DNA of 6,487 nucleotides from the NCBI GenBank assembly GCA_902778985.1, contig CACYZS010000069.1, forward strand, positions 1 through 6,487. The letters are read 5' to 3'. The number at the start of each line of letters is the position of its first letter. Position 1 is the first letter of the stretch. Position numbers and translations under genes: made by a program. Shown in pieces: positions 1 to 6,487 of this stretch. The notes under the pieces were generated by a model. It had not been told where the DNA came from and searched no databases. It saw only the letters and a list, made by a program, of their open reading frames with translations. The stretch comes from an uncultured Ruminococcus sp. Lineage in GTDB: Bacteria; Bacillota; Clostridia; Oscillospirales; CAG-272.

Positions 1-503
1 CCTTCTCGACCTACGCCGTCCCGCTGATCTTCGGGGAGATCCGGCGCTTTCTGCGGGACGACGGACCGATCAAGGTCTCGCGGGAAAAGAAGCGGCTGGC
101 GGCGATGATCGCGGCGGAACGCGAGAGAGCGGCGGCAAACGGCGAACAACTCCGCCTCTCGGAGATCGCCAGGCGGGTGGGCGCGACGCCCGAGGACGCC
201 GCCGACGCGCTCGACGCCGTTTCCCCCGTCCGCTCGCTCTCGGAACGCGCCTACCGCGAGGACGACGGTCCGACGCTCGGCGAGATCATACCCGACGAGG
301 GCGAGAACGAAAAGACCTTCGACAAGATCGCGCTCGCCCTCGCCGTCTCCAAGTTGCCCGCGCTCCGGAAAAAGATCGTTCTGCTCCGCTATTACCGCGA
401 CCTCTCGCAGCAAAAGGTCGCCGATCTGCTCGGGCTGACGCAGGTCAAAGTGTCGCGCGAAGAGAAGCGCGCGATCGAGTTTCTTCGGGGGGAACTGTCC
501 TGA
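1..503 (+). CDS. sigF: Sporulation sigma factor, SigF-like (5' end outside window)
   Basis: The frame is open from base 3 to the TGA at 501-503, leaving 166 residues; the start and most of region 2 lie left of the window. The fragment begins in region 2 with FSTYAVPLIFGEIRRFLRDD followed by IKVSR, the signature of the SigB/SigF/SigG group. Region 3 has a small helix-turn-helix (LSEIARRVGATPED, about residues 52-65). Region 4 carries the -35-binding helix-turn-helix (SQQKVADLLGLTQVKVSR, about 135-152). The stretch FDKIAL (106-111) followed by LRYYRDLSQ resembles the B. subtilis SigF sequence as I recall it more than SigG, so I favour SigF (SpoIIAC), the first forespore-specific sigma factor, normally held by the anti-sigma factor SpoIIAB. 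The SpoIIA partners would be expected just upstream but cannot be seen. An ATG at 105 lies inside the conserved protein and is not the start. SigG or SigB remains possible. Confidence 0.82.
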   Translation, partial: FSTYAVPLIFGEIRRFLRDDGPIKVSREKKRLAAMIAAERERAAANGEQLRLSEIARRVGATPEDAADALDAVSPVRSLSERAYREDDGPTLGEIIPDEGENEKTFDKIALALAVSKLPALRKKIVLLRYYRDLSQQKVADLLGLTQVKVSREEKRAIEFLRGELS

Positions 504-507
504 AAAC

Positions 508-568
508 CCGCCCTTTTCGGGGCGGCTGCGCGGGCTTTCTCCCGCCCCCTTCCGGGGCGCTTCTTTTT
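508..568 (+). terminator. Stacked hairpins with T-run after the sigma gene
   Basis: Three short GC stems follow the stop codon: CCGCCC/GGGCGG (508-513 with 520-525), GCGGG/CCCGC (530-534 with 541-545) and CGCCCC/GGGGCG (543-548 with 554-559). The second and third share bases and are alternatives. A T-run (564-568) follows the last stem after a 4-nt gap. This fits intrinsic termination of the sigma-factor operon and separates it from the groESL promoter. Confidence 0.65.
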
Positions 569-603
569 GTTTGTGAACAAAGTGTGAATTCTTGCAAAAT
601 CGC

Positions 604-632
604 TTGATTTTTTCGGATCAATGATTTACAAT
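604..632 (+). promoter_or_regulatory. Sigma-A-type promoter of groESL
   Basis: A -35 box TTGATT (604-609) and a -10 box TACAAT (627-632) are separated by exactly 17 bp. Transcription should start near 639, placing the CIRCE operator inside the first part of the 5' leader, the usual arrangement for HrcA-controlled groESL operons. Confidence 0.85.
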
Positions 633-644
633 AGTACCTGAAAA

Positions 645-671
645 TTGGCACTCGCCCTTTTTGAGTGCTAA
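645..671 (+). promoter_or_regulatory. CIRCE operator (HrcA binding site)
   Basis: The inverted repeat has left arm TTGGCACTC (645-653), a 9-bp spacer, and right arm GAGTGCTAA (663-671). The right arm matches the CIRCE consensus fully; the left arm differs from TTAGCACTC by one base (A to G at the third position). CIRCE is bound by the repressor HrcA, whose activity depends on GroEL, giving feedback control of the operon. hrcA itself is not in this window. Confidence 0.95.
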
Positions 672-713
672 TCCACTCGTTAATATTTCCGAAAGGAACA
701 GGAGGACAAGACA

Positions 714-998
714 ATGAAACTGATTCCCTTATCCGACCGTGTGGTGGTCAAGGCGATCGAGGCGGAGGAAACGACCAAATCCGGTCTGATCCTGCCGGGC
801 TCGGCGAAGGAGAAACCGCAGGTGATGGAAGTGGTCGCGGTCGGCCCCGGCGGCGAGGTGGACGGTAAAAAGGTCCCGATGACGGTGAAACCCGGTCAGA
901 AGGTCATCACGAGCAAGTATTCCGGCACCGAGGTCAAGGTGGACGGCGAGGAATATACCATCGTGCGCGTCGGCGACATTCTCGCCGTCGTGGAATAA
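714..998 (+). CDS. groES: Co-chaperonin GroES
   Basis: This 94-residue protein has the usual GroES length. It forms the heptameric lid of the GroEL folding chamber in the cytoplasm. The N-terminal family signature is present (LIPLSDRVVVK, residues 3-13), followed by the mobile loop (about 17-36), whose GLIL tripeptide region contacts the GroEL apical domain, and a C-terminal strand ending in GDILAVVE. The start is fixed by GGAGG at 701-705, 8 nt before the ATG. It is the first gene of the CIRCE-controlled operon, and groEL begins 38 nt after its stop. No key residue appears to be missing. Confidence 0.98.
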   Translation: MKLIPLSDRVVVKAIEAEETTKSGLILPGSAKEKPQVMEVVAVGPGGEVDGKKVPMTVKPGQKVITSKYSGTEVKVDGEEYTIVRVGDILAVVE

Positions 999-1015
999 AA
1001 ACCGAAACAATCTGA

Positions 1016-2665
<1,650 letters not shown>

Positions 2666-2680
2666 TCCGGCGCCGTTTCC

Positions 2681-2711
2681 CGGGGAGAGCCAAACGCTCT
2701 CCCCGTTTTTT
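2681..2711 (+). terminator. Intrinsic terminator of groESL
   Basis: A perfect 10-bp stem CGGGGAGAGC/GCTCTCCCCG (2681-2690 with 2696-2705) with loop CAAAC is followed directly by six T (2706-2711). It is a textbook Rho-independent terminator 15 nt after the groEL stop. Confidence 0.95.
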
Positions 2712-2719
2712 ATCCGTCG

Positions 2720-2740
2720 CGCCGACAAAAGGCGTCGGCG
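2720..2740. repeat. Small inverted repeat after groEL terminator
   Basis: CGCCGAC (2720-2726) and GTCGGCG (2734-2740) form a perfect 7-bp stem around a 7-nt loop. No T-run follows, so it is not a classical terminator. It may stabilise read-through RNA or have no function. The rest of 2741-2845 shows no reading frame or motif I can support. Confidence 0.4.
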
Positions 2741-2845
2741 GACTCGTCCCGTTGCAAACGGAGTTTCTTGCAACCGCCCCCCTTCCGTTTTGTTGCCCGC
2801 GCTGTTCTCGTTTCCGACCATTGGAAGAGAAAAAACAGAAAAGTG

Positions 2846-2875
2846 TTGACTTTTTCGTTTTCCCTATGATATACT
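2846..2875 (+). promoter_or_regulatory. Promoter of the 156-aa membrane protein gene
   Basis: A -35 box TTGACT (2846-2851) lies 18 bp from a -10 box TATACT (2870-2875). The TG at 2867-2868, one base before the -10 box, makes it an extended -10 promoter. A start near 2882 is predicted, giving a leader of about 60 nt. The AT-rich patch stands out in a GC-rich neighbourhood. Confidence 0.85.
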
Positions 2876-2894
2876 TATACTACATTTTTTGGTG

Positions 2895-2906
2895 CGGGCG
2901 CGCCCG
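2895..2906. other. 12-bp perfect palindrome in the leader
   Basis: CGGGCGCGCCCG lies about 14-25 nt downstream of the predicted transcription start. It could be an operator half-site pair or an RNA hairpin, or chance in GC-rich DNA. The second copy of this promoter unit has no equivalent palindrome, although it has its own small hairpin at 3478-3490. Confidence 0.3.
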
Positions 2907-2943
2907 TCTTAACAGGTAACGACCGCATCGGAAGGAGCGGATA

Positions 2944-3414
2944 ATGGAAGAACTCTATCAATTCCTGGTAGACAAAATGCCCGGATTCCTCGGCTTTTTC
3001 CAGAAGGCGCTGCCGTTCTTTTTCATATCGGACATCGGCAGATATTTCTTCGTTTTCACGGTTTTCTGCCTCGCGATCTTCCTTGCCATCGTCCTCGTCA
3101 TCGGGATCTTCAAGTTGAGTTTCTTCCGGCGGCTCGCAAGGATCCTTCTGGTCTCGGAGATCGTCTTTTTCGAGGGGCTGTTCCTCATCGGCTTCAACGT
3201 GACGGAGGGCGGGCTTGACGTTCTCGTCGATATCGTCGTCGGCGCACAGAACACCGTGATCGGTCCCCCGCTTGCAAAACTGTTTCCGTTCTTCGGAGAG
3301 AAGATCGTCGGTTCGTTCGTCGTTCTGGTCGTTCTGTTCTTCGTGATCTGGGCGATTATGCACGCGGTCATCATCTTTTCGAAACGCACCACCGGCAGGA
3401 GAAGACGTTACTGA
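2944..3414 (+). CDS. Three-helix membrane protein, short paralogue
   Basis: I do not recognise a named family. The 156-residue protein has an N-terminal segment (1-32) with amphipathic or hydrophobic character, then predicted membrane helices at about 34-56, 67-85 and 122-145. The loop between helices 1 and 2 holds a basic FFRRLAR motif (60-66), and the C-terminus is a basic tail with four consecutive Arg. By the positive-inside rule, that loop and the C-terminus are cytoplasmic and the 2-3 loop is outside. There is no cleavable signal peptide. The start is set by AAGGAG at 2932-2937, 6 nt before the ATG. It aligns almost end to end with the first 150 residues of the next gene: FFRRLAR is shared exactly, and helix 3 (LFFVIWAI) is nearly identical. 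It lacks that gene's linker and C-terminal domain. The function is unknown; it could be a partner subunit of the longer paralogue. Confidence 0.88.
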   Translation: MEELYQFLVDKMPGFLGFFQKALPFFFISDIGRYFFVFTVFCLAIFLAIVLVIGIFKLSFFRRLARILLVSEIVFFEGLFLIGFNVTEGGLDVLVDIVVGAQNTVIGPPLAKLFPFFGEKIVGSFVVLVVLFFVIWAIMHAVIIFSKRTTGRRRRY

Positions 3415-3420
3415 AAAGTC

Positions 3421-3449
3421 TTGCTTTTTCTCCCCTGATGTGCTATACT
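3421..3449 (+). promoter_or_regulatory. Promoter of the 397-aa membrane protein gene
   Basis: A -35 box TTGCTT (3421-3426) lies 17 bp from a -10 box TATACT (3444-3449), with an extended -10 TG at 3441-3442. It starts only 7 nt after the stop codon of the preceding gene. Its spacer is pyrimidine-rich like that of the promoter at 2846-2875, consistent with duplication of the whole unit. No terminator separates the two genes, so read-through from the first promoter is also likely. Confidence 0.8.
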
Positions 3450-3477
3450 GGAATAAACTATAAAAACGGTGCAGAGA

Positions 3478-3490
3478 GGTCGCTTCGACC
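3478..3490 (+). other. Leader hairpin, possible RNA element
   Basis: GGTCG (3478-3482) and CGACC (3486-3490) form a 5-bp stem with a CTT loop in the 5' leader. It is 13 nt before the Shine-Dalgarno region and does not overlap it, so a role in translation is only a possibility. Confidence 0.3.
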
Positions 3491-3519
3491 GAAAAACCGC
3501 ATCGAGGAAGGGTACATAT

Positions 3520-4713
3520 ATGACACAGTTCTACAACTTCTTCGCCGAAACGTTCAAGCCGCTGTTCGGCTTTATCGGGAAGGCGATCCCCGCGCTGACC
3601 GGCGCGGCTGACGTCGTGAAATTCATCATTCTGATCGCTTGCCTGGCGCTCGCCGCCTTCGCCGTCGTGGCGATGGTCGTCGGATGCTTCAAGATCCGGT
3701 TCTTCCGCCGGCTTGCCCGCGTCCTGCTCGTCATCGAGACGCTGGGTATGGCGGGATTGATCCTGATCGCCGTGAACACGACCAATACCGGTGCTTTCCC
3801 CGAGAACCTGGTCGCCGCTCTGAAAGAGGGCTCGCCCCTTGTGTTCGATCTGATCCAGGGGATCTTCGCCGATTTCGGCGTCAAGACCGTTCCGAGTTTC
3901 ATCATCATCCTGGTCCTGTTCTTCGTGATCTGGGCGATTTTGCACCTGATCATCTTCTTCTCGCGCAAGATCATGAAGCGCAAAGACGTCGCCGACGCCG
4001 ACGCGCCCGACGCGCTCCCCGAAGAGGAGTTGCTTGAAGAGGCGCCCGCGCCTGCCCCCGCCGCCGCCCCTGCCGAAGCCGTTGCTTCGGTTCCGGTCGA
4101 AGAGCCGATCGTCCCCGCCGACGTTCCCGAACAGGAGATCGAGACGGTGACCGAGGCCGACGCCGCCCCCGCCGTGACCGACGAGGAGCCCGCCGAAGAG
4201 CCGGCTGAGGAAGCCTCCGACGAAGCCGAGGAAGAGACCGAAGAAGATGTCGCCGAAATGGAAGACGAAGACGTCGAAGCGCCGGTCCCCGACTACGTGA
4301 AACTCAAAAATCCCGTGTTCATGCCGATCCCCTCTTCGGTGTTCGACAGCGTGGACTTCACCGACGCGAAGCGCGACGGATTTACCCCGAACCCGGGCGT
4401 GAACGCCGCCACCGCCGAAAAACTGCTCTCCGACGAAGCGGCGGAAGACCTGACCGTCGTGGTCTACGAGAAGATCGGCGACCGGATCGCGGAACTCCCG
4501 ATCGACGCGCTGAACGAGAACTTCAAAGCCAACTCCTACGTCAACGCCAAGATCCTGCGGCAGAAGGGGCTGATCCCCGAGTCCGCAACCGAGGTGAAGA
4601 TCACCGCCTTCGGCAAGATCGACAAGCCGCTGATGGTGCAGGCGTCCTGCTTCGCACCCGGCGTCGCGAAGATGATCATTCTCGCCGGCGGCAGACCGAT
4701 CCAGGTACAGTGA
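3520..4713 (+). CDS. Membrane protein with acidic linker and uL15-like C-terminal domain
   Basis: The start is the ATG at 3520, preceded 8 nt upstream by AGGAAGG (3505-3511). An in-frame GTG at 3469 would add 17 basic residues but has no good ribosome site and sits close to the predicted transcription start. The protein is 397 residues. Residues 1-150 are the three-helix module shared with the upstream gene: helices at about 34-56, 68-86 and 124-148, with FFRRLAR at 61-67. Residues 155-258 are a low-complexity acidic linker rich in Glu, Asp, Ala and Pro. Residues about 259-397 are a folded-looking domain. Its last 65 residues follow the uL15 C-terminal pattern: a VNAKILRQKGLI segment (341-352), then EVKITAFGKIDKPLMVQASC, then an F-x7-I-x3-G segment ending AGGRPIQV. 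Topology predicts this domain is cytoplasmic. Ribosome association is only an inference; the domain could have been repurposed. No known gene name fits. Confidence 0.88.
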   Translation: MTQFYNFFAETFKPLFGFIGKAIPALTGAADVVKFIILIACLALAAFAVVAMVVGCFKIRFFRRLARVLLVIETLGMAGLILIAVNTTNTGAFPENLVAALKEGSPLVFDLIQGIFADFGVKTVPSFIIILVLFFVIWAILHLIIFFSRKIMKRKDVADADAPDALPEEELLEEAPAPAPAAAPAEAVASVPVEEPIVPADVPEQEIETVTEADAAPAVTDEEPAEEPAEEASDEAEEETEEDVAEMEDEDVEAPVPDYVKLKNPVFMPIPSSVFDSVDFTDAKRDGFTPNPGVNAATAEKLLSDEAAEDLTVVVYEKIGDRIAELPIDALNENFKANSYVNAKILRQKGLIPESATEVKITAFGKIDKPLMVQASCFAPGVAKMIILAGGRPIQVQ

Positions 4714-4716
4714 AAG

Positions 4717-4754
4717 AAAAAAAGCCGTTTGCCCGATGGCAAACGGCTTTTTTT
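4717..4754 (+). terminator. Long intrinsic terminator after the uL15-like gene
   Basis: Seven A, then GCCGTTTGCC, loop CGAT, GGCAAACGGC and seven T give a 17-bp perfect stem (4717-4733 with 4738-4754). It begins 3 nt after the stop codon. With A- and T-tracts on both sides it can work in both directions. Confidence 0.95.
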
Positions 4755-4760
4755 GTGATG

Positions 4761-4832
4761 TTTGCCTTCGGCAAAATGATGTTGCTTCGCAAATGATGCG
4801 CGCCTGCGGCGCATGATGTGTCCTGCGGGACA
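4761..4832. repeat. Array of four mini-hairpins separated by ATGATG
   Basis: Four short palindromes follow each other, with the hexamer ATGATG between them (4776-4781, 4793-4798, 4813-4818; GTGATG precedes the first). The stems are TTTGCC/GGCAAA (4761-4775, loop TTC), TTGC/GCAA (4782-4792, loop TTC), GCGCC/GGCGC (4800-4812, loop TGC) and TGTCC/GGACA (4819-4832, loop TGCG). The stems differ in sequence while spacer and loop style stay constant, so structure rather than sequence appears selected. No gene is supported here. It resembles a dispersed intergenic palindromic repeat, but copies elsewhere in the genome cannot be checked from this window. A further weak stem, GCAG/CTGC (4843-4854), follows. 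Confidence 0.75.
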
Positions 4833-4874
4833 TAGGAGAGAGGCAGATTTCTGCGGAGTACGCAATCATAAAGG

Positions 4875-4901
4875 AAGAGACCGCCCGTCGGGCGGTCTCT
4901 T
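4875..4901 (-). terminator. Terminator-like hairpin of the HD/zinc-array operon
   Basis: A perfect 12-bp stem AAGAGACCGCCC/GGGCGGTCTCTT with a 3-nt loop lies 21 nt beyond the stop codon of the minus-strand operon. On the minus strand the stem is followed by a modest pyrimidine tract (CCTTTA) and not a clean T-run, so it may be a weak terminator or a bidirectional barrier between convergent units. Confidence 0.65.
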
Positions 4902-4922
4902 GTTCGTGTTGGTCGGGCGCAG

Positions 4923-5846
4923 TCAGTCGGGATCGGGGAGCGCCGAGCGGCATGCCTCGCAGAGGATGCGACCGTCGATGTCGTACGCGTCGGTGAAGCG
5001 GATGCGCCGTCCGCACTCCTCGCAGTGGGTGTAGTTGTTGCGGCAGGTCGGGCAGACGGTCGAGCCGCGCTCCTCTCCCCTGACCGGGAAGAAGCGGGTG
5101 AAGCACTCCTCGCATTCGGGCAGATCGTCGTAGCAGTTCTCGCACAGGATCTTTCCGTCGACGACGTAGCGATCTTTGTCCGCGATCGGAATGGGTTCGC
5201 CGCAGACGCGGCAGGTGGCGTAGTCCGAGAGGCAGGTCGAGCAGAGCCGGGGGTGCGGCTCGCCGGGCAGCGAGAAGACCAGTCGCCCGCAGTCCTCGCA
5301 CTCGTCCATCTCGGCGGCGCAGACCGCGCACACGGGGTGCCCCTCGACGTCAAGCAGATCGCCGTTCGGCACGATCGCGCCGCAGACGTCGCAGACGCCG
5401 TGCGTTTCGCGGCAGTCGGAGCAGAGCAAAGCGAGCGCGTTCTCGTCGTAGCGATACACTTTCGTCCCGCAGAGTTCGCATTCGTCAAGACGGTCGTAGC
5501 AGGTCTCGCAGAAAGTGGCGCCGTCGCATTCGTAGAGTTCGGATTCGAGCAGGCGGACGCCGCATTTGCAGCAGACCGGCAGCCGTTCGTAACAGGTGAA
5601 GCAGAGCACGTTCCCCGAGACCGTGCGCGCCGCGTCGGGCAGAAGCAGACGGCGGCAGACGGCGCAGACCAGATGACCGTGCAGACGGTCCTCCCCCGTC
5701 TTCGGGACCAGCCGCTCCTGCGGGATCCCGGGAATACGGGGGACGATCGGTTCTCCCGACGCCGACGAAAGACGCCGGCACTCGGGGCAATCGGGGCGGG
5801 GACGAAGCCCGCGCCGGACCGCCGCTTCACACGCTTTACAGTACAT
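4923..5846 (-). CDS. Cysteine-array protein, nine predicted C4 zinc fingers
   Basis: I do not recognise a named family. The 307-residue protein contains eighteen CxxC motifs (first Cys at 3, 20, 61, 82, 92, 113, 123, 142, 152, 173, 183, 202, 212, 235, 245, 265, 275 and 296). From residue 61 they form eight units of the form C-x2-C-x(15-19)-C-x2-C, joined by exactly six residues each time, a period of 29-33 residues. The central part of many units reads like D-G-x-x-L-C. A ninth, shorter finger is at 3-23. The spacing recalls zinc-ribbon or LIM-type fingers, but the six-residue linker differs from the two-residue link of true LIM domains. There is no signal peptide or membrane helix, so it is probably cytoplasmic. 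The start (CAT at 5844-5846) overlaps the end of the upstream HD gene by 11 nt, with GGAGGG 11 nt before it; longer extensions of the frame overlap the HD gene and are shadow. Zinc binding is inferred from the cysteines; the partner is unknown. Confidence 0.88.
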   Translation of the reverse strand: MYCKACEAAVRRGLRPRPDCPECRRLSSASGEPIVPRIPGIPQERLVPKTGEDRLHGHLVCAVCRRLLLPDAARTVSGNVLCFTCYERLPVCCKCGVRLLESELYECDGATFCETCYDRLDECELCGTKVYRYDENALALLCSDCRETHGVCDVCGAIVPNGDLLDVEGHPVCAVCAAEMDECEDCGRLVFSLPGEPHPRLCSTCLSDYATCRVCGEPIPIADKDRYVVDGKILCENCYDDLPECEECFTRFFPVRGEERGSTVCPTCRNNYTHCEECGRRIRFTDAYDIDGRILCEACRSALPDPD

Positions 5847-6435
5847 TCTTCGGCTTTCCCTCCAGATAGTAGGTCGCCTCGGTATCGGCGATCGAGACCG
5901 CGAGCGCAAGCGGGAACATCTCGAAGGCGGCGCCGACGTTCCGGGCGTCGTCCTCGTTCGAGAAGCCCATGTGGTAGCGGATGGCGAACGCCTCCTCACG
6001 CGAGAGCCGCATGAAGCCCGTGATGATGTAGACCGATTTCTCCCCGTGTCCGTAGGGGAGTTCGTCCTTGAATTCGTAATAGGGGACCTGTTTCCAGACG
6101 CCGTTTGCGTCCTTGACGTTCCGCATGGTCTCGCGGTACACGTTGACCTTGCAGAGATCGTGCAGCAGCGCGACGACGGCAAGCGTCTCGTCCGAGACGT
6201 CCTCGAGCCCGAACAGTTCGGTGCGCCGATCGCTCTTGTAGTAGGAGACGAGGCAATCGTAGACGTTCAGACTGTGTTTGAGCAGTCCGCCCGGCACGCT
6301 GTTGTGGAACTTCGTGCTCGCGGGCGCGGTGAAGAAGTCCGACGCGGGCGAGTCGAGGTATTCGAGCAGTTTGTCCGCCCCTTCGCGGCGGATATGCGTT
6401 TTGAAAAGGTCGATGAACCGTTCTTTATCGGTCAT
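5836..6435 (-). CDS. HD-domain phosphohydrolase-like protein
   Basis: The 199-residue protein has the metal-binding pattern of the HD superfamily: His44 and His54 in KFHNSVPGGLLKHSLNVY, the doublet His92-Asp93 in ALLHDLCKV, His130 in YGHGEKS, His155 in RYHMG and Asp184 in SIADTEA. This H-HD-H-H-D set suggests a two-metal site. The GGLLKHSLNVY segment resembles the HD domain of YhaM-type 3'-5' exoribonucleases, but the OB-fold part of those proteins is missing, so the substrate (nucleotide or nucleic acid) is open. I chose the ATG at 6433-6435 because AAAGGA lies 7 nt upstream. An earlier in-frame ATG at 6472-6474 overlaps the -10 promoter box and would precede the transcript. It is the first gene of an operon; the cysteine-array gene starts inside its last codons, implying coupled translation and a shared job. 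Confidence 0.88.
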   Translation of the reverse strand: MTDKERFIDLFKTHIRREGADKLLEYLDSPASDFFTAPASTKFHNSVPGGLLKHSLNVYDCLVSYYKSDRRTELFGLEDVSDETLAVVALLHDLCKVNVYRETMRNVKDANGVWKQVPYYEFKDELPYGHGEKSVYIITGFMRLSREEAFAIRYHMGFSNEDDARNVGAAFEMFPLALAVSIADTEATYYLEGKPKNVL

Positions 6436-6472
6436 GGCGGCGTCCTTTCGGCAGTCGTTCTTTCTTATTTTC

Positions 6473-6478
6473 ATTATA
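6473..6478 (-). promoter_or_regulatory. -10 box of the HD/zinc-array operon (-35 outside window)
   Basis: A perfect TATAAT reads on the minus strand from 6478 to 6473. Transcription would begin near 6466, about 30 nt before the HD start codon. The -35 box should fall at roughly 6496-6501, beyond the window edge. Confidence 0.6.
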
Positions 6479-6487
6479 CAACAGTAT

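Noticed and set aside
3469..3519. GTG start giving a 17-residue basic N-terminal extension of the uL15-like protein
   Set aside because: It lies about 13 nt after the predicted transcription start with no Shine-Dalgarno sequence, while the ATG at 3520 has one and aligns with the paralogue's start.
4761..4832. CRISPR array
   Set aside because: The repeated part is only the hexamer ATGATG, and the intervening units are short palindromes, not unique 30-nt spacers.
2875..5331. An 818-codon open frame on the minus strand across both membrane genes and the hairpin array
   Set aside because: It crosses two strong terminators and the opposite strand of well-supported genes, and its translation is compositionally biased without recognisable domains.
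5036..5664. Canonical LIM domains in the cysteine-array protein
   Set aside because: LIM double fingers have a two-residue link between fingers and often a His ligand; here the link is always six residues and all ligands are Cys.
4676..5830. A 384-codon minus-strand frame overlapping the cysteine-array gene
   Set aside because: It is the out-of-frame shadow of the CxxC repeat gene (Ala/Arg/Ser-rich) and reads through the terminators and hairpin array.
5025..6014. A 329-codon plus-strand frame opposite the zinc-array and HD genes
   Set aside because: It is antisense to two well-supported genes, with no ribosome site and no domain signature.

Overview
The window looks like a chromosomal piece of a GC-rich, endospore-forming (or recently spore-forming) Firmicute of the Clostridia type. 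Three things point there: a sporulation sigma factor of the SigF type at the left edge, a groESL operon behind a housekeeping promoter and a CIRCE operator (the HrcA system), and several well-formed TTGACA/TATAAT-type promoters with purine-rich Shine-Dalgarno sequences. The species cannot be named from this sequence. I see no insertion sequence, CRISPR array, tRNA or rRNA.

Layout. (1) 1-503, plus strand: 3' part of a sigF (spoIIAC)-like gene, then stacked GC-rich hairpins ending in a T-run. (2) 604-2711, plus strand: sigma-A-type promoter, CIRCE, groES, groEL and a strong terminator. (3) 2846-4754, plus strand: two tandem paralogous membrane-protein genes, each with its own extended -10 promoter and a similar leader. 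The first (156 aa) is only the three-helix membrane module. The second (397 aa) has the same module, then a long acidic Pro/Ala/Glu linker and a C-terminal domain resembling the C-terminal half of ribosomal protein uL15. A 17-bp-stem terminator closes the unit. (4) 4755-4922: non-coding convergent region with four small hairpins separated by ATGATG, and a terminator-like hairpin serving the genes from the right. (5) 6478-4923, minus strand: a two-gene operon made of an HD-domain hydrolase (199 aa) and, overlapping it by 11 nt, a 307-aa protein with eighteen CxxC motifs in a strikingly regular array.

How the parts relate. SigF and GroESL are conserved housekeeping or developmental functions, each in its own transcription unit. 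The membrane pair appears to come from duplication of a whole promoter-leader-gene unit, after which one copy gained (or the other lost) the cytoplasmic uL15-like tail. The HD hydrolase and the cysteine-array protein are translationally coupled and probably act together, but their substrate cannot be read from sequence. The regions most likely to hold undescribed biology are the membrane pair, the zinc-array/HD pair and the ATGATG hairpin cluster.
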